Below, piece by piece: positions 6,960-14,134 of a stretch of 16,621 bases of DNA. The translations under genes and the position numbers were made by a program. Position 1 is the first letter of the stretch. Each line of letters opens with the position of its first letter. The notes under the pieces are model-generated. The model ran no database searches and was not told the origin of the DNA. It worked only from the letters and a program-made list of their open reading frames with translations. The stretch comes from JAMXLO01 sp046735215 (GTDB taxonomy: Bacteria > Pseudomonadota > Alphaproteobacteria > Acetobacterales > Acetobacteraceae): NCBI GenBank assembly GCA_046735215.1, contig JBKPSV010000145.1, forward strand, positions 1 to 16,621. Reading direction: 5' to 3'.

Positions 6960-7993
6960 TATTCGGCGGCCTGCGGCACCTCGTCACCCAGGCGGACGCC
7001 GCGCACCACGTATTCAGCCGCCACCTTGATCGCCTCGATCATGCTGACAGCGCTCGCCTTGCCGGTGCCAGCAATGTCGAAGGCGGTGCCATGATCGACG
7101 CTGGTGCGCAGGATCGGCAGACCGAGCGTGACACTGACGGTCTTTTCGAAGTCCATCATCTTGGCGGCGATGTGGCCCTGGTCGTGATACAGTGAAAGCA
7201 CCGCGTCGTAGCGGCCGATGCGCGCCATGTGGAACACGCTGTCCGCCGGCACCGGGCCGCTGACCCGCATGCCATGGGTGCGCGCGGTCTCGAGCGCCGG
7301 CTTGATCGCGTCCATCTCTTCGCGGCCGAACAGCCCGTCTTCGCCGCCGTGGGGATTGAGTGCGGCAACAGCGAGATGCGGCTCTGCAATGCCAAGCTGG
7401 CGCAGCGCCTTGATCGCCTTCTCGATGCCGGCGAGCGTGCGCTCGCGGGTGATCGACCGGCACGCGTCCACCAGCGACATGTGGCGGGTCAGGAAGAAGA
7501 TCTTCAGACCGCTGATCGTGAACATGGTCATCTCTTCGCGGGCACCGGTGTGTTCGGCAAACATCTCGGTGTGACCGATGAACGGGATCTTCGCCGCCTT
7601 CAATGATTCCTTGTTGATTGGTGTGGTCGCTATGCCAGCAATCCGGTGTGCCATTGCAAGGTCGATCGAGGCTCGGATTGCGGCGTAGGCGGCATGGCCG
7701 CCGAGTGCTTGCACCTGGCCCATTTGCAGGCCAGCGGGATCGACCGTGTTCTGATGCATCACGTCGATCACCGCGTCTCGGTCGGTGATCGCCTCCGGTC
7801 CCTGGATGGTGTTCAGCGAGGCGGGCAGACCGCAGACCGTCAGCGCCTGCTGGAACACGCGCGTATCGCCGATCAGGAAACTGCGGGAGCACGCCCGCAC
7901 CTCCGGCGATGTCAGCGCCCGCACGGCGATCTCTGGCCCGATACCGGCGGGGTCGCCCATGGTCACCGCCAGAACCGGTCTCGTGTCGGTCAT
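6959..7993 (-). CDS. PdxA-family 4-phospho-hydroxyacid dehydrogenase (PdxA2-like)
   Basis: A 344-residue NAD-dependent, metal-dependent dehydrogenase/decarboxylase. PdxA oxidises 4-phosphohydroxy-L-threonine in vitamin B6 synthesis; the PdxA2 branch acts on 4-phospho-D-threonate or -erythronate. Visible motifs: MGDPAGIGPE (12-21), TTPINKESL (123-131), GHTEMFAEHTG (140-150), metal ligands His171 (TRHMSL), His215 (NPHGGEDG) and His270 (YHDQGHIAAK), and RTSVDHGTAFDIAGTGKAS at the C-terminus. YHDQGH followed by IAAKMMDF in place of the LPVLKYQGF of biosynthetic PdxA points to the PdxA2-like branch. No DUF1537 kinase, its usual partner, is in the window. ATG 7993 is preceded by AAGGAGA at 7-8 bases. 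The downstream membrane-protein gene is coupled by TAATG; a GST gene is divergent 71 bases away. Confidence 0.9.
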   Translation of the reverse strand: MTDTRPVLAVTMGDPAGIGPEIAVRALTSPEVRACSRSFLIGDTRVFQQALTVCGLPASLNTIQGPEAITDRDAVIDVMHQNTVDPAGLQMGQVQALGGHAAYAAIRASIDLAMAHRIAGIATTPINKESLKAAKIPFIGHTEMFAEHTGAREEMTMFTISGLKIFFLTRHMSLVDACRSITRERTLAGIEKAIKALRQLGIAEPHLAVAALNPHGGEDGLFGREEMDAIKPALETARTHGMRVSGPVPADSVFHMARIGRYDAVLSLYHDQGHIAAKMMDFEKTVSVTLGLPILRTSVDHGTAFDIAGTGKASAVSMIEAIKVAAEYVVRGVRLGDEVPQAAE

Positions 7994-8064
7994 CTCGGCG
8001 TCTCCTTCCGCTTGCCAGCGCTTCATAGCACAATCTGGGGCAGGCAACGAACGGGAGGCAACGC
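7994..8064. promoter_or_regulatory. Divergent intergenic region between pdxA-like and GST genes
   Basis: Seventy-one bases separate two divergent starts, so both promoters should lie here or inside the neighbouring genes. The GST ribosome site (GGGAGG about 6 bases before ATG 8065) and the PdxA-type ribosome site are clear at the two ends. I could not find a sigma-70 pair with good spacing on either strand. Confidence 0.35.
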
Positions 8065-8667
8065 ATGCTCCGCATCTATGGTTCGGCTCGGTCCCGTGGT
8101 GTGCGTACCCTGTGGATGGTGGGTGAACTGGGACTGGAATACGAGCACCTGGACTATGCGCCACGATCGCCGGCAACGCGGACCCCCGAATATCTGGCGC
8201 TGAACCCAAATGCGCGGGTCCCGACGATCGATGATGACGGCTTCGTGCTGTCGGAATCGATGGCGATCAATCTGTATCTCGCGAAGAAGCACGGCAAGCT
8301 TTACCCCAAGGACGCGAAGAACGAGGCCCTGGCTTGGCAGTGGAGTTTTTGGGAGACCGATCGGCTAGACCGGCAGCTGACGACCTACGCCAACAATGCA
8401 TTTGTTCTGCCAGAGGCACAGCGCGATGCCGCCGCGGCCAAAGCGGCATGGGACGATATCGCCCCGGCACTCGACGTGCTGGAGACAACACTCGGCAAGT
8501 CGCAATGGCTGGCCGGCAGCGAGTTTTCCATTGCGGATCTCAATGTCGCCGCCGCGATGGTGCGCGCGCTGTCATTCGATCTCGGCAAATGGCCGAAGGT
8601 GCATGCGTGGCTGCACCGCTGCTGGGACAGGCCGGCGGGTCAGAAGGCCTTGGCCATGCGCCAATAG
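8065..8667 (+). CDS. Glutathione S-transferase family protein
   Basis: A 200-residue cytosolic GST-fold protein. The N-terminal thioredoxin-like domain (1-~80) starts LRIYGSARSRGVRTLWMVGE, carries the cis-proline region ARVPTI and the glutathione-binding ES pair in LSESMAINLYLAK. The helical C-terminal domain contains the conserved hydrophobic-staple segment AGSEFSIADLNVAAAM. The length is normal. The substrate is unknown; members act in detoxification, ring-cleavage product isomerisation or as peroxidases. ATG 8065 has a strong GGGAGG ribosome site. The stop codon overlaps the GTG start of the next gene (TAGTG), which makes it the first gene of a probable four-gene operon to 11271. Confidence 0.92.
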   Translation: MLRIYGSARSRGVRTLWMVGELGLEYEHLDYAPRSPATRTPEYLALNPNARVPTIDDDGFVLSESMAINLYLAKKHGKLYPKDAKNEALAWQWSFWETDRLDRQLTTYANNAFVLPEAQRDAAAAKAAWDDIAPALDVLETTLGKSQWLAGSEFSIADLNVAAAMVRALSFDLGKWPKVHAWLHRCWDRPAGQKALAMRQ

Positions 8668-9770
8668 TGCCCGGCACGGCAGACTGGCTGCACGCCTGGG
8701 ACACGCAGGGCTTCCACCGCACCGGCACTGACGGCGATGAGGCCGGTGCGGCGTGGCTCGTGCACGAGGCGACAGCGCTCGGCGCGCTGGTCAGCAGCGA
8801 GACCTTCGCGCTGGATCGGGTAGACCCGGTGGCGGCCTACGTCGAGGTGGATGGCCATCGGATAGAGGGGGTTCCGGTGTTTGACGCGCCGCCTACGACC
8901 CGAGAAGGCGTGGCGGGCCGTCTCGGCACCGAGATCGCTACGGCCGAGCTGGCGCCGCAGGCCGTCTACAGCGGGGAGTTTCGCGAACGGCGCTGCAACG
9001 GTTCGCATCGGGCGCTAATCGTTGTGTGCCGCGGCGAACATCCAGGTCTCGGGCTGCTGAACGCCGAGGCGTTCCGTGATCCGTATGGCGCGCCGGCTAT
9101 TCATGTCCCAACAGAGGCACGCCAGAAGCTGCGCAACGGCCGCACCGCGCGTGTGGTCGTCGAGTACCGGCGCATGCCGGCGATGGCGCGCAATGTGGCG
9201 ATCAGGATCGCTGGCACCGATCGCGCGCGTCCGCCGGTGGTCGTGATGACGCCGCGTAGCTCGTGGTGGCAATCGACCGCTGAACGCGGCGGTGGCCTGG
9301 TGTGCTGGCTAGAGTGTCTGCGTGCACTGCTGTCAGCACCACCCGCTGCTGACGTGGTGATGACCGCCAACAGCGGGCATGAACTCGGCCATGTTGGCCT
9401 CGATGACTTCCTTGCGCGTCGTCCCGGATGGGAGCGGAGCGCGCTATGGCTGCACTGGGGTGCCAACCTCGGCGCCGCGGGCGGCCATCTCAGCGTCATG
9501 TCATCCAATGAAGAACTACGCACGCTCGCGGCAAGCGTGCTGGAGCAGGCGGGACAGCGGCCCGACGTGCTGGCGCCGGTGACACAGGTCCCCAGCGGCG
9601 AGACACGCGACATCCACCGGGCCGGTGGGTGTTACGTGACATTCGTGGGCACCAACCCATGGTTCCATCTGCCACAGGATCGTCTGCCGCATTCAGTAGA
9701 TACAGAGGCAGTGACGCGGATTGCGGCTGGTGCGGCGCGACTGGTGCTAAGGCTCGCTGGCCCCGGCTGA
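8667..9770 (+). CDS. Degenerate M28-peptidase-like protein
   Basis: A 367-residue protein I place, with moderate trust, in the M28 aminopeptidase superfamily. Residues ~50-160 resemble a PA-type insert. From ~160 the order follows an M28 domain: ARNVAIRIAGTD, VVVMTPRSSWW where H-x-D-S is expected, ERGGGLVCWLECLRALL where the DNxSG helix is expected, SGHELGHVG (237-244) in place of the EE-x-G motif, WLHWGANLGA, and PWFHLPQDRLPHSVDTEAV (331-349), which matches the C-terminal His ligand segment. So His334 and Glu239 remain while the first His and the bridging Asp are absent: hydrolase activity is doubtful. The GTG start is chosen because TAGTG overlaps the GST stop and the sequence before it is the GST gene itself. 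It could instead be a binding protein, or an esterase-like relic. Confidence 0.65.
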   Translation: MPGTADWLHAWDTQGFHRTGTDGDEAGAAWLVHEATALGALVSSETFALDRVDPVAAYVEVDGHRIEGVPVFDAPPTTREGVAGRLGTEIATAELAPQAVYSGEFRERRCNGSHRALIVVCRGEHPGLGLLNAEAFRDPYGAPAIHVPTEARQKLRNGRTARVVVEYRRMPAMARNVAIRIAGTDRARPPVVVMTPRSSWWQSTAERGGGLVCWLECLRALLSAPPAADVVMTANSGHELGHVGLDDFLARRPGWERSALWLHWGANLGAAGGHLSVMSSNEELRTLAASVLEQAGQRPDVLAPVTQVPSGETRDIHRAGGCYVTFVGTNPWFHLPQDRLPHSVDTEAVTRIAAGAARLVLRLAGPG

Positions 9771-9844
9771 GACTGGGCTTTTGCGCGGCGGCGTGTCAGC
9801 CTGCGGGCGCCTTCACAAGAACGGAAGTGGCGAGGAGCTGCGAA

Positions 9845-10267
9845 ATGGTCCTGAAGATCGAACGGTTTCAGCCGGAGGGTATGAACGTCCGGATGTCTGC
9901 CGGCAAACCGTCCTATTCGCACGTTGTGACGGTGAGCGGGACCGGCAAGCTTGTCTACACCGCCGGCCAATTGGCGCGTGACATCGACGGCAATTGCGTC
10001 GGCAAGGGCGATATGCGCGCGCAGATGGAACAGACGTTTCAGAATCTCGACCGATGCCTCAAGGCGGCCGGCGCAACGTGGGCCGACGTGGTGAAGACCA
10101 ACACCTTTGTCACCGATTTCGATGAGTTCCAGAAATGCGCCGATGTGCGCATGCGCTATCTCGGTGTCGCAACGCCGACGAGCACAACGGTGGGTGTCAC
10201 CCGTCTCGCCGGCCCGGACTTCATGATCGAGATCGAGGCGGTCGCTGTCGTCAATACTCCTGACTAA
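9845..10267 (+). CDS. Rid-family (RidA-like) protein without the catalytic Arg
   Basis: A 140-residue protein of the YjgF/YER057c/UK114 (Rid) family, which forms trimers with interfacial active sites. RidA hydrolyses reactive enamine/imine intermediates using a conserved Arg. Seen here: LVYTAGQLARDIDGN (36-50), the helix MRAQMEQTFQNLDRCLKAAGATWADVVKTN (57-86), VTDFDEF, and IEIEAVAV near the C-terminus. The position equal to the catalytic Arg (PARSCVEV in RidA) reads PTSTTVGV, with Ser113 in place of Arg, so classical iminase activity is not expected; this fits the Rid subfamilies that lack it. GAGGAG at 9832-9837 precedes ATG 9845 by 7 bases, ruling out longer starts in the same open frame. 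Lies 74 bases after the M28-like gene and 20 before the PanE-type gene. Confidence 0.9.
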   Translation: MVLKIERFQPEGMNVRMSAGKPSYSHVVTVSGTGKLVYTAGQLARDIDGNCVGKGDMRAQMEQTFQNLDRCLKAAGATWADVVKTNTFVTDFDEFQKCADVRMRYLGVATPTSTTVGVTRLAGPDFMIEIEAVAVVNTPD

Positions 10268-10287
10268 GAACGATTGACCGTGACACG

Positions 10288-11271
10288 ATGAAGATCTGCG
10301 TTTTCGGCGCCGGCTCGGTCGGCGGTTATCTCGCTGGCTATATCGCCCAAGGCGGCGCCGATGTGTCGGTGGTTGCGCGCGGCGCACATCTTGCCGCCAT
10401 TCGCGCGCGCGGCCTGACGGTCGAAACGCCGGATAATTCGATCACCGTCCGCGTGCACGCCAGTGACCAGCCGGCGGAGCTTGGCGTGCAGGATGCGGTT
10501 GTTGTGACGGTGAAGGCACCGGCACTGCCGGATGTTGCTGCCAGCATCACGCCGCTGTTGCATGCCGACACGGCGGTCGCGTTTGTGATGAACGGCATAC
10601 CCTGGTGGTACTTTCATGCTCATGGCGGTCGGTTCGAAGGACGGCGATTGTCGCATCTCGATCCGGGCGATGCGCTGTGGCGTGCGGTCGGGCCACACCG
10701 TGCGATCGGCGGGGTGTTCTGGCCGGCGTGCTCGGTGCCCTCACCTGGCGTTGTGCGACTGCTGACAGGCGCCGGCCGCGGCACGGTGTTCGGCGAACCC
10801 GATGGATCGACGACACCGCGTCTCGAGGCGCTGGCTGCAGCGTTCCATGCCGCGGATCTGCCGGTGACGCTGGTGCCTAATATTCGCGAACTGATCTGGC
10901 AGAAACTGGCGTTCAACCTGAGCGCCGGGCCGATGTGCGTGCTGACGCAAGCTGCCGTGCGCGCAACGCATGAAGAACCCGCACTGATCGACTGCGCGCG
11001 CCGCATGTTGGCCGAGGCGCAGGCGGTTGCATTGGCGATGGGGTATCGGCTCGACATCGACGGTGACCGCGTCGTCGCCACCAATATGCAGCTCGCGCAC
11101 AGGCCGTCGATCTTGCAAGATCTGGAAGCCGGCCGACCGATGGAGATTGATGCACTCTATACGGTGCCGCTCGAAATGGCACGGCTGACGGACGTGCCGA
11201 CACCGACACTCGACCTCGTCGTGGCAATGATCAGGCTGAAAGCACGGGCCATGGGCCTGTATCAGGCGTAA
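10288..11271 (+). CDS. Ketopantoate reductase-like dehydrogenase (PanE/ApbA family)
   Basis: A 327-residue NADP-dependent 2-oxoacid reductase. KICVFGAGSVGGYLAGY (2-18) is the Rossmann dinucleotide loop; VVVTVKAPAL and VMNGIPWW (about 71-107) match the family VKxxxL and QNG segments. The C-terminal helical domain has the catalytic Lys206 in IWQKLAFN, with Asn210, and the substrate-binding stretch HRPSILQDLEAGRPMEIDAL. True PanE makes pantoate for CoA; many paralogues in catabolic operons reduce other 2-oxoacids, and the Rid/GST surroundings make such a paralogue likely, so I give no gene symbol. The ribosome site is weak (no clear GGAG before ATG 10288). The stop is directly adjacent to the stop of the opposite-strand gene, with no bases between. 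Confidence 0.9.
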   Translation: MKICVFGAGSVGGYLAGYIAQGGADVSVVARGAHLAAIRARGLTVETPDNSITVRVHASDQPAELGVQDAVVVTVKAPALPDVAASITPLLHADTAVAFVMNGIPWWYFHAHGGRFEGRRLSHLDPGDALWRAVGPHRAIGGVFWPACSVPSPGVVRLLTGAGRGTVFGEPDGSTTPRLEALAAAFHAADLPVTLVPNIRELIWQKLAFNLSAGPMCVLTQAAVRATHEEPALIDCARRMLAEAQAVALAMGYRLDIDGDRVVATNMQLAHRPSILQDLEAGRPMEIDALYTVPLEMARLTDVPTPTLDLVVAMIRLKARAMGLYQA

Positions 11272-12228
11272 CTATAGCGCCAGCGGCTGAGCCGCTACCC
11301 CAATCAGCCAGGCGCGAGCATCGGTCGCCGACCACCAGCTGACCACAAGATGCGGCGCGTGTGCCGCAATGCGCAACGCCTGCTCGGCGTCGCTTTCGAC
11401 AAAATGCGTGCAGCCCCAGCGGGTCGCCGTTTCGGCCTTGAAGCGGGCGACGGTGTCGGGCGTATGGGGAACATGTAGCGGGCGGCATTCCAGCGGCAGC
11501 TCACCGTGTCCCCAGCGCGCCAGCCATGTCTGCGTCCGCTCGCGATCCTCTTCCGGCCGACCGGTGATCACCACCGCACGCTCGGATGCGAAGAACGGCA
11601 GGCTGGTGAACGGCTCCAGTCCATGCCGCTGCAGCACCGCCTCCGCAATGTCGCGGTGATATACTTCATCGGGCACATCCGGCAGGAACACGCCGTCAAG
11701 GTCCAAGCCATAGAATGGCAGCTCGGTCGTGCGATCCGGTCCGGCACCCGTCGCTCGCAGTGCACGTCCCGCGGGGGTTGCCTCTCCACGTTCCCAGGGA
11801 AAGCGCCACAGGGCGCGCATCGCGTGTGACAGGTCGGGAATGTAGGCAGTGACCTCGGGATCGTGCACCACGGCCAGCGTCAGGCAGTCGTGCCCTTCCT
11901 GCAGCAACGCCGCCCGCGCCGCTCGCATTGTCTGGCCGGAGCTGCAGCCATCATCGACCAGCAGGATCCTGCCCCGCTCAATTGGGGGTGCGCCGATCCA
12001 TGCCGTCCGGCCGGTGGTGCGATCGAAACTCATCATGGCCAATGGCAGTGCCAGGATGCCGGCGGCCATGGTTGCCGGGACCAATCCACCTCGTGCGATT
12101 CCGACCACGACATTGGGCTGCCACTGCACAGCACGATCCAGCAACGCGGCGATCATTCGCTCGGTCTGGTCGTAGCCGAGAAACATCGGCATTTCTGCGG
12201 TATTCAGTCCCTTCCATTCGCGTGACAT
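11272..12228 (-). CDS. Phosphoribosyltransferase-HAD fusion protein
   Basis: A 318-residue two-domain protein. Residues ~15-165 are a type I phosphoribosyltransferase: VVVGIARGGLVPA (40-52), then the PRPP-binding loop in ILLVDDGCSSGQTMRAA with the acidic pair Asp92-Asp93 and Thr100. Residues ~172-318 form a HAD-like phosphatase with motif I GLDLDGVF (Asp176, Asp178), motif II VVITGRPEED (Thr222), the lysine of motif III around Lys264, and motif IV FVESDAEQA (Glu278, Asp280). Both active sites look complete, suggesting linked ribosyl-phosphate or nucleotide chemistry; the substrate is unknown. ATG 12228 is used, but TTG 12252 would overlap the upstream DUF429 stop (TTGA) and is nearly as likely; neither has a strong ribosome site. 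Tail-to-tail with the PanE-like gene. Confidence 0.82.
   Translation of the reverse strand: MSREWKGLNTAEMPMFLGYDQTERMIAALLDRAVQWQPNVVVGIARGGLVPATMAAGILALPLAMMSFDRTTGRTAWIGAPPIERGRILLVDDGCSSGQTMRAARAALLQEGHDCLTLAVVHDPEVTAYIPDLSHAMRALWRFPWERGEATPAGRALRATGAGPDRTTELPFYGLDLDGVFLPDVPDEVYHRDIAEAVLQRHGLEPFTSLPFFASERAVVITGRPEEDRERTQTWLARWGHGELPLECRPLHVPHTPDTVARFKAETATRWGCTHFVESDAEQALRIAAHAPHLVVSWWSATDARAWLIGVAAQPLAL
11282..11296. terminator. Short hairpin at the convergent gene junction
   Basis: AGCGGC, a 3-base loop TGA, and GCCGCT form a perfect 6-bp stem, 10 bases after the stop of the PanE-like gene and inside the last codons of the PRTase-HAD gene. No T-run follows on either strand, so it is at best a weak bidirectional terminator or pause site. 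Confidence 0.3.
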
Positions 12229-12248
12229 TTGCGTGTTCTTGCGCCTTG

Positions 12249-13271
12249 TCAAACCCGATGCATTGGTGTACTCGTGTATGTGTTACCGAAATTAACCTCC
12301 GGCGCGCCCATCTGGACGCGCCGTTTCTTTTGCAACGGCAGGGCGGTCTGCCCGAGTACCCAGCCTTCCCAACGGTAGATCCACGGATCGGGTGGCGCGG
12401 TGTCCGGCCGGTTCCCCGCGAGTACGTTCAGCACACAGAGCACGCCCAGGATACAGTCGAACCGGTCTTCGCCATACGCATCGGCGCCGAAGCCATCGAC
12501 GACGGCGCGTCGGAGGTCTGGGTCCGGGACGACGTCCAGGCGCTCCATTGCCTCGATGAGCGATGCGGCGACGATCGCCCGGTCAGATTGCCGGCGCTTG
12601 CTGCCCTTCAGTCGAATACCAACGTGTCGCAGCGCCTCGGCCGGATAGGTCTCCGCCAGGGCGATCGCGTCCGGCACGAGCAGCGCACGATACGGACCCG
12701 CAAACGGCCACAGCCGGACCTCGTGCAGTGCTGGCAGCAGCAGATGCTGCCAGGCAGCGATCGCGGCCTTGCCCGACTGGTTGGCCCCCAGGGTCCAGAA
12801 TAGCGGCGCGCCGGCGGGACGCTCCGCTGTGGCGCAATCGCAGGCGCGCGACAGGCCAGCAGGTCCTTCGAAACCCAGCGCGATCGCGTGCGCCGCGCGC
12901 GTCATCCCGCGTGCGCCGCGAGCGGGGTAGAACGGCCGCCCTGGTCCGATTTCGGCCAAGGTGGCGCAGACTTGGAAGAAATCTGGTCGTGTCGCGGTCG
13001 TGGTCAGGAAATGCAGGAAATCCCGCTCCGGCAGCGCGGCCGCATAGGCGCGCGGCAACCCAATCGGCAGATCGACACCGAGCGCCACGGCGCCACCGCA
13101 CGCGGCATCGCGCAGACGGGTAAGCAGCGTCCCAACGTCGCCGACCATCGACGGTGTTGCCAGACGCCACGCGTCGGCTTCGCGCCGGGCTACCGCGATC
13201 CAGCGCTTGCGCGGATCGACGCTCCAGTCGGCATGCGCGACAATCGTGGCGCTATGCAGGTGTAACGGCAT
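12249..13271 (-). CDS. DUF429 family protein (RNase H-like fold)
   Basis: A 340-residue protein of the DUF429 group, which has a predicted RNase H-like nuclease fold but no settled function. Supporting segments: AHADWSVDPRKRWIAVA at the N-terminus (Asp15), AVALGVDLPIGLPRA (61-75, Asp67), AETYPAEALRHVGI (206-219), KGSKRRQSDRAIVAASLIEA (222-241), and DAYGEDRFDCILGVLCVLNVLAG (264-286, late acidic residues Asp264, Glu268, Asp269, Asp272). These acidic positions could form the metal site of an RNase H-like fold. The start at 13271 leaves just 12 residues before the conserved N-terminal strand, and no other start fits. The stop overlaps a TTG start of the PRTase-HAD gene, implying joint expression. 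Its start codon sits in the same CATG as a possible start of the divergent cytochrome b561 gene. Confidence 0.78.
   Translation of the reverse strand: MPLHLHSATIVAHADWSVDPRKRWIAVARREADAWRLATPSMVGDVGTLLTRLRDAACGGAVALGVDLPIGLPRAYAAALPERDFLHFLTTTATRPDFFQVCATLAEIGPGRPFYPARGARGMTRAAHAIALGFEGPAGLSRACDCATAERPAGAPLFWTLGANQSGKAAIAAWQHLLLPALHEVRLWPFAGPYRALLVPDAIALAETYPAEALRHVGIRLKGSKRRQSDRAIVAASLIEAMERLDVVPDPDLRRAVVDGFGADAYGEDRFDCILGVLCVLNVLAGNRPDTAPPDPWIYRWEGWVLGQTALPLQKKRRVQMGAPEVNFGNTYTSTPMHRV
12300..12331 (+). terminator. Terminator-like hairpin antisense to the DUF429 gene
   Basis: On the + strand, CGGCGCG (12300-12306) and CGCGCCG (12317-12323) form a 7-bp GC-only stem around a 10-base loop, directly followed by TTTCTTTT. 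That is the form of a Rho-independent terminator, but no + strand gene precedes it: it lies within the 3' end of the minus-strand DUF429 gene. It may stop antisense transcription, or arise by chance from the Lys/Arg-rich C-terminal codons. Confidence 0.35.
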
Positions 13272-13284
13272 GGAAGAACAACCG

Positions 13285-13812
13285 ATGGCCTACCGCTACC
13301 CGCCGCTGGCGCGCAAGCTGCACTGGGCGACGGCCGTCCTTGTCGCGATCATGTTTGTTCTCGGCTTCTGGATCACCTGGTTCGAACCGAAGGTCGAGGC
13401 GCTCAAGTTCGCACTCTACGACATGCACGAAAGCACCGGCGTCTTGGTGTTTGTGCTGGTGCTCGCGCGACTGTTGCGCCGGATGGCCAATCCGCCGGCG
13501 CCGCTTCCGCACACTGTGCCGAAGCTGTTCCGCGTCGCCGCCCATGCCAACCATCTGCTGCTCTATGCGCTGCTGTTGCTTCAGCCCGTGCTTGGCTTCC
13601 TTGCCACCAACGCGTGGGGATTTCCATTCCGCTGGGCACGCCTCGTTCCAGTCCCCTCACCTGTGGGAAAGGACGAGGCTCTGGCGCCGGTCCTGTCGGA
13701 CCTGCATATGGTCGGCGCGGTCCTGCTTCTGCTGCTGATCGGTGCACATCTCGGCGGCGCCCTCTACCATGGGGTCATCCGGCGCGACGGTGTCGTGCAG
13801 CGAATGCTATAG
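13285..13812 (+). CDS. Cytochrome b561 family protein
   Basis: A 175-residue di-heme b-type cytochrome of the bacterial CybB type, an inner-membrane protein that passes electrons between quinones and redox partners (superoxide:quinone oxidoreduction in E. coli CybB). Four hydrophobic helices at about 12-32, 48-66, 86-108 and 137-158 carry the expected histidines: His13 (RKLHWATA), His48 (DMHESTG), His87/His90 (AHANHLLLY), His141 (DLHMVGA) and His155 (GAHLGGALYH). ATG 13285 is chosen because GGAAG at 13272-13276 lies 8 bases upstream; ATG 13270 (five residues longer) is also possible and would overlap the divergent DUF429 start. The stop overlaps the opposite-strand small-protein gene by 6 bases. 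It is a full-length member. Confidence 0.92.
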   Translation: MAYRYPPLARKLHWATAVLVAIMFVLGFWITWFEPKVEALKFALYDMHESTGVLVFVLVLARLLRRMANPPAPLPHTVPKLFRVAAHANHLLLYALLLLQPVLGFLATNAWGFPFRWARLVPVPSPVGKDEALAPVLSDLHMVGAVLLLLLIGAHLGGALYHGVIRRDGVVQRML

Positions 13813-14022
13813 CGGCTTCTGCGCGCGCTCCAGGAGGCGGGCGAACAGACCCGGCTTCTTCGCCGGCTTCAGCGGGGTGGCTGCCTTTTCCTTGGCGCGC
13901 GCCTCGGCTTCCTGCTGGCGCTGCTTGCTGTTCAGCCACTTCTCCAGGCTCATGCCCGCTTTCGCGGCGCGCCTGGCCTCATAGCTACGCTGGCCTTCGC
14001 TGAGGTTCTTCGGCGTCTTCAA
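13807..14022 (-). CDS. Small basic, helical protein of unknown function
   Basis: A 71-residue charged protein: TPKNLSEGQRSYEARRAAKAGMS, then the helix EKWLNSKQRQQEAEARAKEKAA, and a C-terminus KKPGLFARLLERAQ. It has no signal peptide or membrane segment and is soluble and partly coiled-coil-like. I do not recognise a function. A TTG start at 14022 is preferred because GGGGA lies 6 bases upstream and the residues before it read like non-coding sequence; an ATG at 14106 would give 99 residues. It overlaps the end of the cytochrome gene by 6 bases on the opposite strand. Confidence 0.5.
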   Translation of the reverse strand: MKTPKNLSEGQRSYEARRAAKAGMSLEKWLNSKQRQQEAEARAKEKAATPLKPAKKPGLFARLLERAQKPL

Positions 14023-14028
14023 TGCTGT

Positions 14029-14033
14029 TCCCC
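14029..14033 (-). promoter_or_regulatory. Ribosome site deciding a TTG start
   Basis: On the minus strand GGGGA is spaced 6 bases from TTG 14022. It is the only good Shine-Dalgarno match in this frame and supports the 71-residue form of the small basic protein over the longer ATG form. Confidence 0.4.
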
Positions 14034-14134
14034 GCTGATCAGCTCGGTTTTCGCAGGCTAGCGCATGGCGTTCAAGACCTTGGCGGGCCCTTGCGACTGC
14101 TGCCACTATGCCCCCAGATCATATTGAGGACGCA

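Noticed and set aside
9378..9392. HELGH as a zincin (HExxH) protease site
   Set aside because: Its position fits the EE-x-G segment of an M28 domain, and no downstream third ligand of a zincin is evident; chance resemblance is more likely.
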